From: an uncultured Rhodocyclaceae bacterium
GTDB taxonomy: Bacteria > Pseudomonadota > Gammaproteobacteria > Burkholderiales > Rhodocyclaceae
Direction of reading: 5' to 3'
Length of the DNA stretch: 28,473 bases
NCBI GenBank assembly: GCA_900549295.1
Contig: URNG01000032.1
Coordinates: 1 to 28,473 of the forward strand
Numbering within the stretch: position 1 is the stretch's first letter; each line of letters starts with the position of its first letter. Shown here piece after piece: positions 7,296-15,772 of this stretch. Both the position numbers and the translations under genes were made by a program. The notes under the pieces were generated by a model. It worked only from the letters and a program-made list of their open reading frames with translations, did no database searches and was not told the DNA's origin.

Positions 7296-9686
7296 ATGGT
7301 CAGCAAACTGCGCCACGCCATTACCCATCGCCTGCACATCGGCGAAGAATGGATTTTCAATAACCCAAGGGTCGTCCTTGGACTGATTCTTGCCATCACC
7401 CTGATGTTCGGCATGGCGTTGCCCCAGCTGCGCGTCTTTACCGATTTCTCCGATCTGTTGCCGCAAAACCACAGCTACATCAAGGTCTACAACAAGCTGA
7501 AGGAGAATTTCGGCGGTGCCAACATGATCGTCATGGCGGTCGAAGTCGAGCGGGGCACCATCTTCAACCCGGAAACCCTGCAACTGATCCACGAAGCAAC
7601 GCAAGGCGTGGACAACCTGCCCGGCGTCAATCACAACCTGGTCAACAGCCTGACTCACCGCACCTCGCGCAAGGTTTTCCTCGATGAGTTCGGGGGCTTC
7701 GCTTCGGAATCCTATTACGACCCGCAGAAAGGCCCTCCGAGTGTCGCCGAACTGGAAAAACTGAAGCAGGACGTGATCGCCAACCCGACCATCTACGGCC
7801 TGCTCGTTTCGCCGGACATGAAGGCGGCGCTAATCAAAGCCCAGTTGAACGAAGGGGAAATCGACTACCCAGCCACCTTCGCCGCCTTGCAGGAAGTACG
7901 GGCCAAGCTGGCCAAGCCAGGGCACAAGATTTTCGTCACCGGCAACCCGGTGCTGACCGGCTGGGTGTACACCTATCTGCACCAGATCATCGAGATTCTG
8001 GCGTATACGCTGGTCTTGCTGGCGACCTTGCTGATCCTCTACTTCCGCCGTTTGTACGGGGTGGCGCTGCCCTTGCTGGGCATTGCGCTTTCCACCATCT
8101 GGGGCCTGGGTTTCATGGCGGTTGCGGGCATCAACCTGGAGCCGCTGTCGCTGCCCATTCCCTTCCTGATTGCAGCCAGGGCGACCTCGCACGGGGTGCA
8201 ACTGGTGGTGCGTTATTACGAAGAGCTGGCGCTCGTCAAAAATGGCCCGCAGGCGGCGCGCAACGCGCTGGATGCGCTGTTCCGTCCCGGCTCGCTGGCC
8301 ATCATCGTCGATGCGGTCGGGATTGCCGTGCTCGTGCTCGGTGCCGCGCCGTTCAACCACAAACTGGGCCTGGCTGCGGGTTTCTGGGGTTTCTCGGTGA
8401 TCTTCACGGTGCATTTCATGGTGCCGCTGGCGCTCTCCGTCCTGCCCTCGCCGAAACAGCACGTCGATGGCAATGCCGGCATGCGCAATTTCCTCGGCAA
8501 GTCGATGGCGCTGACCGGCGGTACCGAAGGCGGCGCGCGCTCCATCCTGATCCTGACCCTGATCGGTGCCATCGGCGCATCCTATCTGGTCGGCAAGGTG
8601 CAACTCGGCGAATCGGAGCCGGGTTCGCCGCTCCTGCACCACGATCACGATTACAACGTTTCGACCACGGCGATCAACCATCGTTTTCCGGGTTCCGAGG
8701 AATTGCACGTCGCCGCCCGCACCGACGAGCCGGGCGGCATCAAGCGTCCGGAAGTCATGGCCGCGATCGAGCGCTTCCAGGCCCACATGCTGTCCGATCC
8801 GCAACTGGGCGGCACCAAGGCCATTCCCGGCGTCATCCGTGTGGTCAACAAGCTGATCCACAACGACGATCCGCGCTGGATGCAGTTGCCGGATTCGCAG
8901 GATGAAATCGGCGGTCTGATGTTCACCTACATGGCATCCAGCCCGATCCCCGGCGCCTTGAAGGAATTCGTCAATGCCGACGATAACGAAGCCAACATGG
9001 TGTTCTATTACAAGGATCACCAGGCGGAAACGATCAATCGCGTGGTCGCGCTGGCCGAGGAAGGCATCCGCCGGATCGAGGCGGAAGTTCCCGGCCTGCA
9101 CATCGAGCTGGGCGGCGGCATCATCGGTGTCACGGCGGCCGCCAACCAGGCACTGCATGCCGACCACATGGTCATCATTCCGGCCGTGATGTCGATCGCC
9201 TTCCTGCTCGTGATGGTCTATTACAGCTCCTTGCATGCCGGCTGGCTGATGGTGCTGCCGATGCTGTTCTCGACGCTCATGACCTATGCCTTCATGGCGG
9301 CGCTCAATATCGGCATCAGCGTCAATACGGTGCCGGTCATTGCCGTCGGAGTCGGGGTCGGCATCGACTACGCGGTGTATTTCATGGATCGCATCCGCGA
9401 GGAGTTTGCCCGCCTGCGCGACATGAAGCAGGCCGTCATCACCGCCGTGGCGACGACGGGTTCGGCCGTCAGCTTCACGGCCGTGACGCTGATCGCCGGG
9501 GTCGTCATGTGGATTTTCATGTCCGACCTGCGCTTCCAGTCGGATGCCGCCGTCTTGCTGTCCTTCATGCTCATCGTCAATGCCATTGCCGCCGTGCTGA
9601 TCGTGCCGTCCTGGTGCGTCGTGTTCCGGCCGAAATTCGTGACGGCAGCGCATTACGACGAAGACGGCGTACTTGAGAACGACTAA
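7296..9686 (+). CDS. MMPL/RND-family transporter
   Basis: An inner-membrane protein of 796 residues from the RND superfamily, short form (MMPL/HpnN/sterol-sensing-like) rather than the about 1,050-residue drug-efflux form. The layout is a first membrane helix (about 25-45), a periplasmic domain opening with FTDFSDLLPQNHSYIKVYNK, a helix cluster (about 230-385), a second periplasmic domain (about 430-620) and a final helix cluster. GVGVGIDYAVYFMDRI near 685-700 is the typical fourth-helix signature of the second half, with the acidic residue expected for proton coupling. Relatives move lipids or hopanoids between membranes. With its YCF48, DUF1302 and DUF1329 neighbours it likely moves a hydrophobic compound; direction and substrate are unknown. 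A CCGGAG ribosome site precedes the ATG. Confidence 0.9.
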   Translation: MVSKLRHAITHRLHIGEEWIFNNPRVVLGLILAITLMFGMALPQLRVFTDFSDLLPQNHSYIKVYNKLKENFGGANMIVMAVEVERGTIFNPETLQLIHEATQGVDNLPGVNHNLVNSLTHRTSRKVFLDEFGGFASESYYDPQKGPPSVAELEKLKQDVIANPTIYGLLVSPDMKAALIKAQLNEGEIDYPATFAALQEVRAKLAKPGHKIFVTGNPVLTGWVYTYLHQIIEILAYTLVLLATLLILYFRRLYGVALPLLGIALSTIWGLGFMAVAGINLEPLSLPIPFLIAARATSHGVQLVVRYYEELALVKNGPQAARNALDALFRPGSLAIIVDAVGIAVLVLGAAPFNHKLGLAAGFWGFSVIFTVHFMVPLALSVLPSPKQHVDGNAGMRNFLGKSMALTGGTEGGARSILILTLIGAIGASYLVGKVQLGESEPGSPLLHHDHDYNVSTTAINHRFPGSEELHVAARTDEPGGIKRPEVMAAIERFQAHMLSDPQLGGTKAIPGVIRVVNKLIHNDDPRWMQLPDSQDEIGGLMFTYMASSPIPGALKEFVNADDNEANMVFYYKDHQAETINRVVALAEEGIRRIEAEVPGLHIELGGGIIGVTAAANQALHADHMVIIPAVMSIAFLLVMVYYSSLHAGWLMVLPMLFSTLMTYAFMAALNIGISVNTVPVIAVGVGVGIDYAVYFMDRIREEFARLRDMKQAVITAVATTGSAVSFTAVTLIAGVVMWIFMSDLRFQSDAAVLLSFMLIVNAIAAVLIVPSWCVVFRPKFVTAAHYDEDGVLEND

Positions 9687-9746
9687 TAAAAATCCGGTTT
9701 GCCGGAGAACGGCCCATTTTCATCAACATCCATTGGGGACAAAAGC

Positions 9747-11753
9747 ATGGAGACAAGGTTCACTCTATCCCGCCAACATGGCCTGCTGACTGCTGCGCTG
9801 GCCGCAGTATTCAGCGGTCCGGCGCTGGCCAGCGAGTTGCCCGCCATGGGCGAGGACGATTCGCCCTGGCAGGTCGACGTCACTTACGAAAACCACACCG
9901 TTCGCCGCGAGCACACGGGGCTGGCGAAGTTCCGTAATACCTTGCAGGCGGAATTCGACAAGCGCCTGGGCAACGGCTGGGCGGTGCACGGCATCGCGCG
10001 CGGCAGCTGGGACGGCGTTTATCGCATGAACAGCGGCGAGTACGGCAACAAGGCGGGCGGTTCCATCACGTCGCAGTCGACCGTCGCCGGCCAATTGCAG
10101 TCCGTGCCCTGGGGCAGCACCGGCGGCACCGGCTTGAGCCTTGGCCCCTCCGGCCCGGAAGGTGTGGTCGATCATTCCGCAGTTGCTGGCGCATTGGGGT
10201 TGCCCGCCAACGTTTTCGTCGATAACTACGCCAACAATCCGAACGCCGGCCTGCGCGTGCTCGGCGACCGCTGGCACGCCACTAACGGCGGCGTCGGCTT
10301 CGCCGTGCCGGTGCGCCCTTGCGACGTGGATAAGCGCGGTTGCCGCGATTTCGGCGGCTACGGCGACCGTACCCGCTCGGAACTGGAGGCACCGGAATTC
10401 AACGACCGCCTCGATTTCATCCGCGAACTGTACGCCAAGAAGACTTTCGATCTCGGCGACGGCAAGGGGCTGTTCGTCAAGGTCGGCAAGCAGCAGGTGG
10501 TGTGGGGGCGTACTGACCTGTTCCGCGTGCTCGACGTGATCAACCCGGTCGACTTCTCGCGCAACAACATCTACGACGAACTCTCCGACATCCGCATTCC
10601 GATGTGGATCGCCCAGGCCGAATACCGCATGGGTGCGAGTGACACGATGCAGGATCGCAACCTGCAATTCGTCTGGAACTTCGACAAGTTCCGCGCCAGC
10701 AACCTCGGCCAGTGCGGCTCGCCCAACGCCATTCTCGATGCGGGCTGCTTCTTCCGTGGCATGGCGAACCTGTGGGACAACGGCGGCACCGTCGCCAACT
10801 TCGCCAACCTCGCTCCCGGCACGCTGCTGGCCACCAACTTCGGCCCCGGCCAGATCGGTCTGAACAAGGTGTATCTGCCGGAATGGAGCCTGAAAAACAC
10901 CCAGTTCGGCGTCAAGTATGAAGGCGTCACCATGGATGGCCTGTCCTTCTCGCTGAATGCCCTGAGCTACCGCTCGCAACTGCCCTCGCTGCACGGCGGC
11001 AAGCGGGCGACCAACTCGTTCACCGGCGCATACAGCAATGCCTGGCCCTACCTGATCTCCTTCGACATGCACTTCCCGCGCGTCAATCTGGTCGGCGGCT
11101 CGATGGACTTCCAGCTGCCATCCGCCGGCGCGGCGGTGCGCCTCGAGGCGGCCTATACCGACGGCGAGGAGTTCAGCAACACCCTGAAACCCAAGCTGTA
11201 CTCGAAGAACAACGTCTTCCGCTCGGTGATCGGCATCGACCGGCCCACCTTCATCCCCTTCATCAGCGAAACCTCGGCGACGCTGATTTCCGGGCAGTTG
11301 TTCTACCAGCACATCTTCGACCACGAATGGAAGCGCACCGCGCTCGGCAAGGCCGGGATGCCGGACTGGAAGGACAGCTTCATCGGCACCCTGCTCATCA
11401 AGGGGTTCCTGAAGAACGGCATGGTCAGCCCGCAGGTCATCTTCGCGCACGATTTCCGCGCCAGGGCGACGGCGATTGCGCCGCAGGTCGAATGGAACGT
11501 CAGCAACGACCTGAAATTGACCGTCGGCGCCAACTACAAGCTCGCCAGCGGCCGTTCCAATTGGGAATTCGACGATTGCCGCTCGTGCAACCCGTTTGCG
11601 CCCTTCACCGCGCCCAACGGCGACGCCGATCCGATGACCGCCTATTCGCGCGGTCTGACCGGCATGGAACCGCTGGGCCGCTTCCGCGCCGGGCCGATCG
11701 GCGCGGCGTTCAAGGAAGACGACATCTACGTCAAGCTCAACTACAAGTTCTAA
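9747..11753 (+). CDS. DUF1302-family outer-membrane beta-barrel protein
   Basis: A 668-residue secreted protein with a signal peptide (cleavage probably ALA|SEL, about residue 29) and alternating strand patterns through to the C-terminal KLNYKF, whose final Phe is the outer-membrane insertion signal. The segment VGKQQVVWGRTDLFRVLDVI followed by NPVDFSRN (about 246-273) is characteristic of DUF1302. Six cysteines occur in three close pairs (C192/C199, C323/C334, C611/C614), probably in surface loops. The ATG at 9747 was preferred over the ATG at 9699 because it gives a proper signal peptide and follows GGGGAC. It is preceded by the transporter (60-base gap) and followed by a DUF1329 gene, a pairing repeatedly seen in proteobacteria. 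A role as outer-membrane channel for a hydrophobic substrate is inferred. Confidence 0.9.
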   Translation: METRFTLSRQHGLLTAALAAVFSGPALASELPAMGEDDSPWQVDVTYENHTVRREHTGLAKFRNTLQAEFDKRLGNGWAVHGIARGSWDGVYRMNSGEYGNKAGGSITSQSTVAGQLQSVPWGSTGGTGLSLGPSGPEGVVDHSAVAGALGLPANVFVDNYANNPNAGLRVLGDRWHATNGGVGFAVPVRPCDVDKRGCRDFGGYGDRTRSELEAPEFNDRLDFIRELYAKKTFDLGDGKGLFVKVGKQQVVWGRTDLFRVLDVINPVDFSRNNIYDELSDIRIPMWIAQAEYRMGASDTMQDRNLQFVWNFDKFRASNLGQCGSPNAILDAGCFFRGMANLWDNGGTVANFANLAPGTLLATNFGPGQIGLNKVYLPEWSLKNTQFGVKYEGVTMDGLSFSLNALSYRSQLPSLHGGKRATNSFTGAYSNAWPYLISFDMHFPRVNLVGGSMDFQLPSAGAAVRLEAAYTDGEEFSNTLKPKLYSKNNVFRSVIGIDRPTFIPFISETSATLISGQLFYQHIFDHEWKRTALGKAGMPDWKDSFIGTLLIKGFLKNGMVSPQVIFAHDFRARATAIAPQVEWNVSNDLKLTVGANYKLASGRSNWEFDDCRSCNPFAPFTAPNGDADPMTAYSRGLTGMEPLGRFRAGPIGAAFKEDDIYVKLNYKF

Positions 11754-11770
11754 CCCGAAGAGGAATCATC

Positions 11771-13093
11771 ATGAAAAAAACAGCTTTTGCACTGACTTCC
11801 CTGCTCCCGCTCCTGCTCGCCGGTGTGATGGGTGGCGCACATGCAGCAACCGACGCCGACGTGGACAACAGCTTCAACCCCTACAAGGGCGGCTTTCCCG
11901 GTTTTGCCGGCCTCAAGGCGGGCATGACCATCAACAAGGGGAACGTGGAGCAGTTCAAGGACGTGCTCGGGGTCGGCGTCTACAAACTCATCAAGGACGG
12001 CTCGTTCGAGATGAAGGTCGGCCCGACCACCCAATTCACGATCAGCAAGGCCTACGTCGATGCCACCCGTGCCAATCTCAACAAAACCAAGCTGGGCGAG
12101 AAACCGGGCGATCTGAGCGGTTACGTGGCCGGTCGTCCCTTCCCGGAAGAACCGGATGCCAATGATCCGCGTGCCGGCGAAAAGCTGGCCTGGAACTACA
12201 AGTACGGCGTGAACTGGGGTGACGGCGCGATCATTTCGCCGTTCTACTGGAAATACCGCAACATGCAGAGCGGCAAGGTGGAAAAGACGATCAAGTACGA
12301 CTTCCACTTCCTCAACTTCATGCACCGCACCAAGGACGCGCCGGTGCCGGAAATCACCCCGAATCCCTCGGGCATTTTCCGCGCCATCTACGTCAAGGCG
12401 TCCGAGCCGCAGGATCTGAAAAACACCCAACTGCTGATCCAGCGTTTTTCGGATGACCAGAAGCTCGACGACGCCTATCTCTACCTCGGCTTCCAGCGCC
12501 GGGTACGCCGTTTGGCACAAGGCCAGGTAACTGATTCCTTCCTCGGCTCCGATCTGATGATCGAAGACTTCGAGGGTTACAACGGCCGCGTTTCCGACAT
12601 GAAGTGGACGTACAAGGGAACGAAGAACGTCATGCTGCCGTTGTGGAATCACGACGAGCTGCAACTTGCCGACGACATGCCGGCCGAAGCGGACGGCTAC
12701 AAATACGTCAAATTCGGCGGCCAGGGCGAGTGTTTCCACGAAGGAACCTGGCAGTTGCGCAAGGTGTATGTGCTCGAGGCGGCTCCGGTCAATTCGAATC
12801 ACCCGGTCAGCAAGCGCGTTTTCTACATGGATGCGCAGCTTGGCAACCTGAACGGTGCCAATGAAATCTACGACCGCAAAGGCGAATTGTGGAAGGTGTT
12901 CATGGTCGGCAAGTCGCATGCCGATCACCACCTGCCGATCAACAAGGGGGCCGGCATCGGCATCGACGATGCGTTCACCATGGTCGACGTGCAGGCCAAG
13001 CATTGCACCACCGGGCATTTCAAGGGCCAGGTCGATACCAAGCGGAATCGCCCCAACCTGTTCCAGGTGCAGAACCTGCGCGGTGGCGACTAA
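11771..13093 (+). CDS. DUF1329-family periplasmic protein (LolB-like fold)
   Basis: A 440-residue secreted protein with a clear signal peptide (cleavage near AHA|ATD, about residue 25). Family features are the NPYKGGFPGFAGLKAGMTI start, the YKYDFHFLNF-like strand (here IKYDFHFLNFMHRTKD), the LGFQRRVRRLA segment and the late YDRKGELWKVFMVGKSHA motif. DUF1329 proteins are annotated as outer-membrane lipoprotein-sorting (LolB-like), with a fold suited to binding acyl chains. There is no lipobox here, so it is probably soluble in the periplasm. It lies 17 bases after DUF1302 with an GAAGAGGA ribosome site (11757-11764) and is the last gene before the terminator at 13156. It may shuttle the hydrophobic ligand between the RND protein and the barrel; that is inference. 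Confidence 0.9.
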   Translation: MKKTAFALTSLLPLLLAGVMGGAHAATDADVDNSFNPYKGGFPGFAGLKAGMTINKGNVEQFKDVLGVGVYKLIKDGSFEMKVGPTTQFTISKAYVDATRANLNKTKLGEKPGDLSGYVAGRPFPEEPDANDPRAGEKLAWNYKYGVNWGDGAIISPFYWKYRNMQSGKVEKTIKYDFHFLNFMHRTKDAPVPEITPNPSGIFRAIYVKASEPQDLKNTQLLIQRFSDDQKLDDAYLYLGFQRRVRRLAQGQVTDSFLGSDLMIEDFEGYNGRVSDMKWTYKGTKNVMLPLWNHDELQLADDMPAEADGYKYVKFGGQGECFHEGTWQLRKVYVLEAAPVNSNHPVSKRVFYMDAQLGNLNGANEIYDRKGELWKVFMVGKSHADHHLPINKGAGIGIDDAFTMVDVQAKHCTTGHFKGQVDTKRNRPNLFQVQNLRGGD

Positions 13094-13155
13094 ACGGGTA
13101 GTGACAACGATCTCTCTGCGGGGTGTGTTCCAGGATATCGGGTCACCCCTTTTCA

Positions 13156-13181
13156 AGGGGCTTCATGCCCCTGTTTTTTTT
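13156..13181 (+). terminator. intrinsic terminator after the DUF1329 gene
   Basis: Stem AGGGGC (13156-13161), loop TTCAT, stem GCCCCT (13167-13172), one G, then eight T (13174-13181). This is a textbook Rho-independent terminator and marks the likely 3' end of the transport operon. The next start codon (13192) is only ten bases further on. See the finding on a competing upstream hairpin. Confidence 0.85.
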
Positions 13182-13191
13182 GGATACGGCC

Positions 13192-13731
13192 ATGTCTGAA
13201 GACCAAGTTGTGCGCATCGTCCGGCGTCGCGTCAAACCCGGCTGCGAAAAAGCCTATGAGGCACTCGTTGGTGCCATGTTCGAGGATGCCAAACGTTTTC
13301 CCGGCTATCTGGCCGCCAGTTTGCTGCCACCCGCCTTGCATACGGATGAGTACCAGATCGTGCAACGCTTTGCGAGTGCCGCCGATCTCGAACGCTGGAA
13401 TCTGTCCGGGCAGCGCCAGCAATGGATGGAGCGCCTGGCAGCGGTTGCCGAGAATGACCCGGAATACCGTGTCCTGCATGGCCTGGAAGTCTGGTTTGGC
13501 CCGGCACAGGTGCCGGTGAACAAATTGCCGCCACGCTGGAAGATGTGTTTCGTCAGTTGGCTGGGCATCTTTCCTACCGTGGCCTTGTTGCTGGCCTATC
13601 TCGGGTCTTGGATTGCCCACTGGCCTTTTCTGTTGCGCACGGCCTGCATCACAGCCATTGTGGCCCTCTTGATGCCCTACGTCATCATGCCGCGCCTGAC
13701 GCGCTGGTTTTCAAACTGGTTGCGTCGTTAA
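13192..13731 (+). CDS. ABM-domain (antibiotic biosynthesis monooxygenase-like) membrane protein
   Basis: A 179-residue protein with an N-terminal dimeric alpha/beta barrel domain of the ABM type (about 1-100; VVRIVRRRVKPGCEKAYEAL, RFPGYLAASLLPP, VQRFASAADLERW). Two hydrophobic helices follow at about 121-145 and 150-170 and anchor it in the inner membrane. This layout matches the COG3224 group, whose enzymatic activity is unproven. The ATG at 13192 gives a natural N-terminus; an in-frame GTG at 13123 would put the terminator hairpin inside the coding region and is less likely. No good ribosome site lies before the ATG. The gene converges with the methyl-accepting protein gene downstream. Confidence 0.8.
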   Translation: MSEDQVVRIVRRRVKPGCEKAYEALVGAMFEDAKRFPGYLAASLLPPALHTDEYQIVQRFASAADLERWNLSGQRQQWMERLAAVAENDPEYRVLHGLEVWFGPAQVPVNKLPPRWKMCFVSWLGIFPTVALLLAYLGSWIAHWPFLLRTACITAIVALLMPYVIMPRLTRWFSNWLRR

Positions 13732-13736
13732 TTCGT

Positions 13737-13766
13737 AAAAAAAAGGAGAGGGCGAGGGCCCTCTCC
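13737..13766 (-). terminator. intrinsic terminator for the methyl-accepting protein gene
   Basis: Read on the minus strand: stem GGAGAGGG (13759-13766), six-base loop, stem CCCTCTCC (13745-13752), then eight T (13737-13744 as A on the plus strand). It lies between two convergent genes and faces the minus-strand one. The plus-strand gene could use the stem too, but has no T run on that side. Confidence 0.85.
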
Positions 13767-13822
13767 TGCAAAGCCATGACGAAAGGGGGTTCGTTACGCA
13801 TGGCTGTCTGGAAAACGTGCTG

Positions 13823-15187
13823 TTACTCGGTAAAAACGGCTTCAATCTCCGGGGCGCTGGCTTTGACCAATTGCAGCAGACTGGTCTTGAGCTGATCGTA
13901 GGCAGGGCGGACTTCTCGCGGGATGAAGCTGCGCAGCACCGGAAAATCGCCTTTTTCGGCGTAGCCCTGGGCCTTCATCCAGAGTCTGCGGTAGTCCCGG
14001 TAGTCTGATGAAATGCGCTGCACCAGGTCGCCATGTTGCGCACGGGGGAGCGTACTGAGAATGCGCTGAATCGCCTGATCGATAATGCGCGCCCGGTCGA
14101 TGGATGGTTGCGCCTCCTGAGAACTGACTGAATTCATGACCAGAACATTACTGGAGCGGATTTCCTCGATTCCATCGAGAATCCTTTCCAGGGGGTGAAT
14201 CGTGCTGCTGCCGGCATTGGCCTGATCTTTCATGCCCTCGGCTGATTTCACCGCGCCGCGCAAAACGGTGTTGCATGCTTTCACTTCGGTGGAAAGCTGC
14301 CGATCGAGGTCGTGCGCCTGCTTTACTGCCAGTTCCAGATCCTCGCCCACGCGGGTCAGCGCAGATGAAGCCGTCGTAATCGTTTGTGTGGCTTCCAGCG
14401 TGTGACTGGCGCAATCCTCTATGCTGGAAATCAGGGTGACGGCATTTCTCGTCAAACCAACCGCTGTTTCGACTTCTGTCCGGGATACTTTCAGCAAACC
14501 ATTGACGGTGTGCGTGCTGCCGACGATAGCCTGGATTTTTCCCTGGATTTCCACTGTGGCACTGGCAGTCCGTTCCGCCAGTTTGCGTACTTCGTCGGCG
14601 ACGACCGCGAAGCCCCGGCCCGATTCGCCGGCGCGCGCTGCCTCGATCGCCGCATTGAGCGCCAACAAATTCGTCTGGCCCGCAATGTCCTGGATGATTC
14701 CGGCAACCGAGGCTATTTTTTCGGAGTGGCTGACCACGTCCCTGAATTGCGTTTCGGCATCTGCCACGGAGGTGGCAACACGATTGACGGCCTCTTCCGA
14801 ATCCCCGATGCAGGCTCGTCCCGCGCAGGCCAGTCGGCTGGATTCGTGTGCCTGGGCGAGGACGTTTTCCGTCATCTGCGCAATAAGCTGTGTCGTGTGG
14901 CTGACTTCGTGCGCGGTGTTGCCCAGGGTGCTGACGCTGCGGCTCAGTGAGTCACCGGCGCTGGCAACCTTGGTGAATCGTGAAACCAGGGTTGCATTGT
15001 CGCTGATGAATTTTCTCGACTGCCTGAACAGGGATTGCAGGATTTGCTCGAATCCCTGCAGCTTGCCAGTGTGCGTCCGTGCCTTGTCGGCGTGCTCACG
15101 GCGGCTGCGTGCGTTGAGGAGCAGCAGACCTGTGAGGAGCGTCGAGAAGGCGCCCAGCAGAATGCAAATGAGAACCACGGTTGGCAT
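13823..15187 (-). CDS. methyl-accepting chemotaxis-like protein without periplasmic domain
   Basis: A 454-residue signalling protein. Residues 4-24 form one membrane helix followed by a basic stretch (NARSRR), with no periplasmic loop and no recognisable HAMP. A long coiled-coil region leads to the conserved CheA/CheW contact tip at 165-207 (IIQDIAGQTNLLALNAAIEA, then RGFAVVADEVRKLAERT). After the coiled coil returns there is an extra C-terminal region, about 360-454, rich in helices (YRDYRRLWMKAQGYAEKGDF, then EVRPAYDQLKTSLLQLVK) that resembles the four-helix-bundle ligand domains usually found at the N-terminus. A GGGAGAG ribosome site precedes the ATG. No CheA/CheW genes are in the window. 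The tip is well conserved, so coupling to a chemosensory array or related kinase is likely; the signal sensed is unknown. Confidence 0.9.
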   Translation of the reverse strand: MPTVVLICILLGAFSTLLTGLLLLNARSRREHADKARTHTGKLQGFEQILQSLFRQSRKFISDNATLVSRFTKVASAGDSLSRSVSTLGNTAHEVSHTTQLIAQMTENVLAQAHESSRLACAGRACIGDSEEAVNRVATSVADAETQFRDVVSHSEKIASVAGIIQDIAGQTNLLALNAAIEAARAGESGRGFAVVADEVRKLAERTASATVEIQGKIQAIVGSTHTVNGLLKVSRTEVETAVGLTRNAVTLISSIEDCASHTLEATQTITTASSALTRVGEDLELAVKQAHDLDRQLSTEVKACNTVLRGAVKSAEGMKDQANAGSSTIHPLERILDGIEEIRSSNVLVMNSVSSQEAQPSIDRARIIDQAIQRILSTLPRAQHGDLVQRISSDYRDYRRLWMKAQGYAEKGDFPVLRSFIPREVRPAYDQLKTSLLQLVKASAPEIEAVFTE

Positions 15188-15222
15188 TTCTCTCCCGAAA
15201 TCTGTGTCTGAGATTTGCGCCG

Positions 15223-15250
15223 AGTTTACACAAAATATCGAGAAAGTAAA
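15223..15250 (-). promoter_or_regulatory. possible promoter of the methyl-accepting protein gene
   Basis: On the minus strand TTTACT (15245-15250) and TAAACT (15223-15228) are 16 bases apart and about 36 bases before the start codon, in a markedly AT-rich patch (about 15225-15270) of an otherwise GC-rich window. No convincing sigma-28 (flagellar) promoter pattern was seen. The boxes are imperfect, so this is tentative. Confidence 0.3.
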
Positions 15251-15295
15251 TTAATTACGATAAATTTAGCCTGCTCTCAACACGAGGGCGCAAGT

Positions 15296-15314
15296 CTGAC
15301 CTGCGCTCGGTCAG
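15296..15314. repeat. short inverted repeat in the divergent intergenic region
   Basis: CTGACC (15296-15301), a seven-base spacer, then GGTCAG (15309-15314), in the 214-base gap between the minus-strand methyl-accepting protein gene and the plus-strand gene at 15402. It could be an operator or a small hairpin; no T run follows. Confidence 0.3.
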
Positions 15315-15401
15315 CGGAAACTTACAACCTGTAGCAATTCCCCCCTACCGCCTCGTGCCGGGCTGTCTTATCCTGCATCAAGGGCATACCGAGGGTTCGC
15401 C

Positions 15402-15758
15402 ATGAAAACCATCAAACTGATTTCCTTGTTCGTTCTTGCCTTCTGCCTGGCAGGGCAAAGCGCCTGGGCACATGGGCCGCGTACGCGCGTTGGCGTCTAC
15501 TACGGCATTGGCTGGAACCCTTTCTGGTACCCCTCGCCCTGGCCTTATTACCCGCCGCCGGTCATCATCGCCTCCCCGCCCGCGCCGCCGCCGGTTTATG
15601 TCGAGCAGGCAAGGCCTGCGCCGGTAGCTGCCGAGTACTGGTATTACTGCCGTTCAGCCGGCGGCTATTACCCGGCGGTCGGTGCGTGTCCGGAAGGCTG
15701 GTTGCCGGTGTTGCCTGAACCGGCCGATCCGCCCGCGCCACCTTCAAATCCACAATGA
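15402..15758 (+). CDS. small secreted proline/tyrosine-rich protein
   Basis: A 118-residue protein with a signal peptide (MKTIKLISLFVLAFCLAG, cleavage probably AWA|HG after residue 23). The mature part has many Pro, Tyr and Trp residues (FWYPSPWPYYPPP) and ends with the pattern YYCRSAGGYYPAVGACPEGW, in which C83 and C96 may form a disulfide. This tail is a recurring motif of small hypothetical envelope proteins in betaproteobacteria, function unknown. A GAGGG ribosome site precedes the ATG. Its stop overlaps a possible ATG of the next lipoprotein gene, so the two are likely co-transcribed. Confidence 0.8.
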   Translation: MKTIKLISLFVLAFCLAGQSAWAHGPRTRVGVYYGIGWNPFWYPSPWPYYPPPVIIASPPAPPPVYVEQARPAPVAAEYWYYCRSAGGYYPAVGACPEGWLPVLPEPADPPAPPSNPQ

Positions 15759-15772
15759 CGAAAGGGATTCCG

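Noticed and set aside
7830..9653. A 607-codon minus-strand open frame opposite the MMPL gene
   Set aside because: Antisense shadow of the membrane protein; hydrophobic helices and the GIDYAVYFMDR motif are on the plus strand.
9692..9710. Short inverted repeat TCCGG-TTTG-CCGGA after the MMPL gene
   Set aside because: Only five base pairs and no T run, so it is not a terminator; the operon appears to continue into DUF1302.
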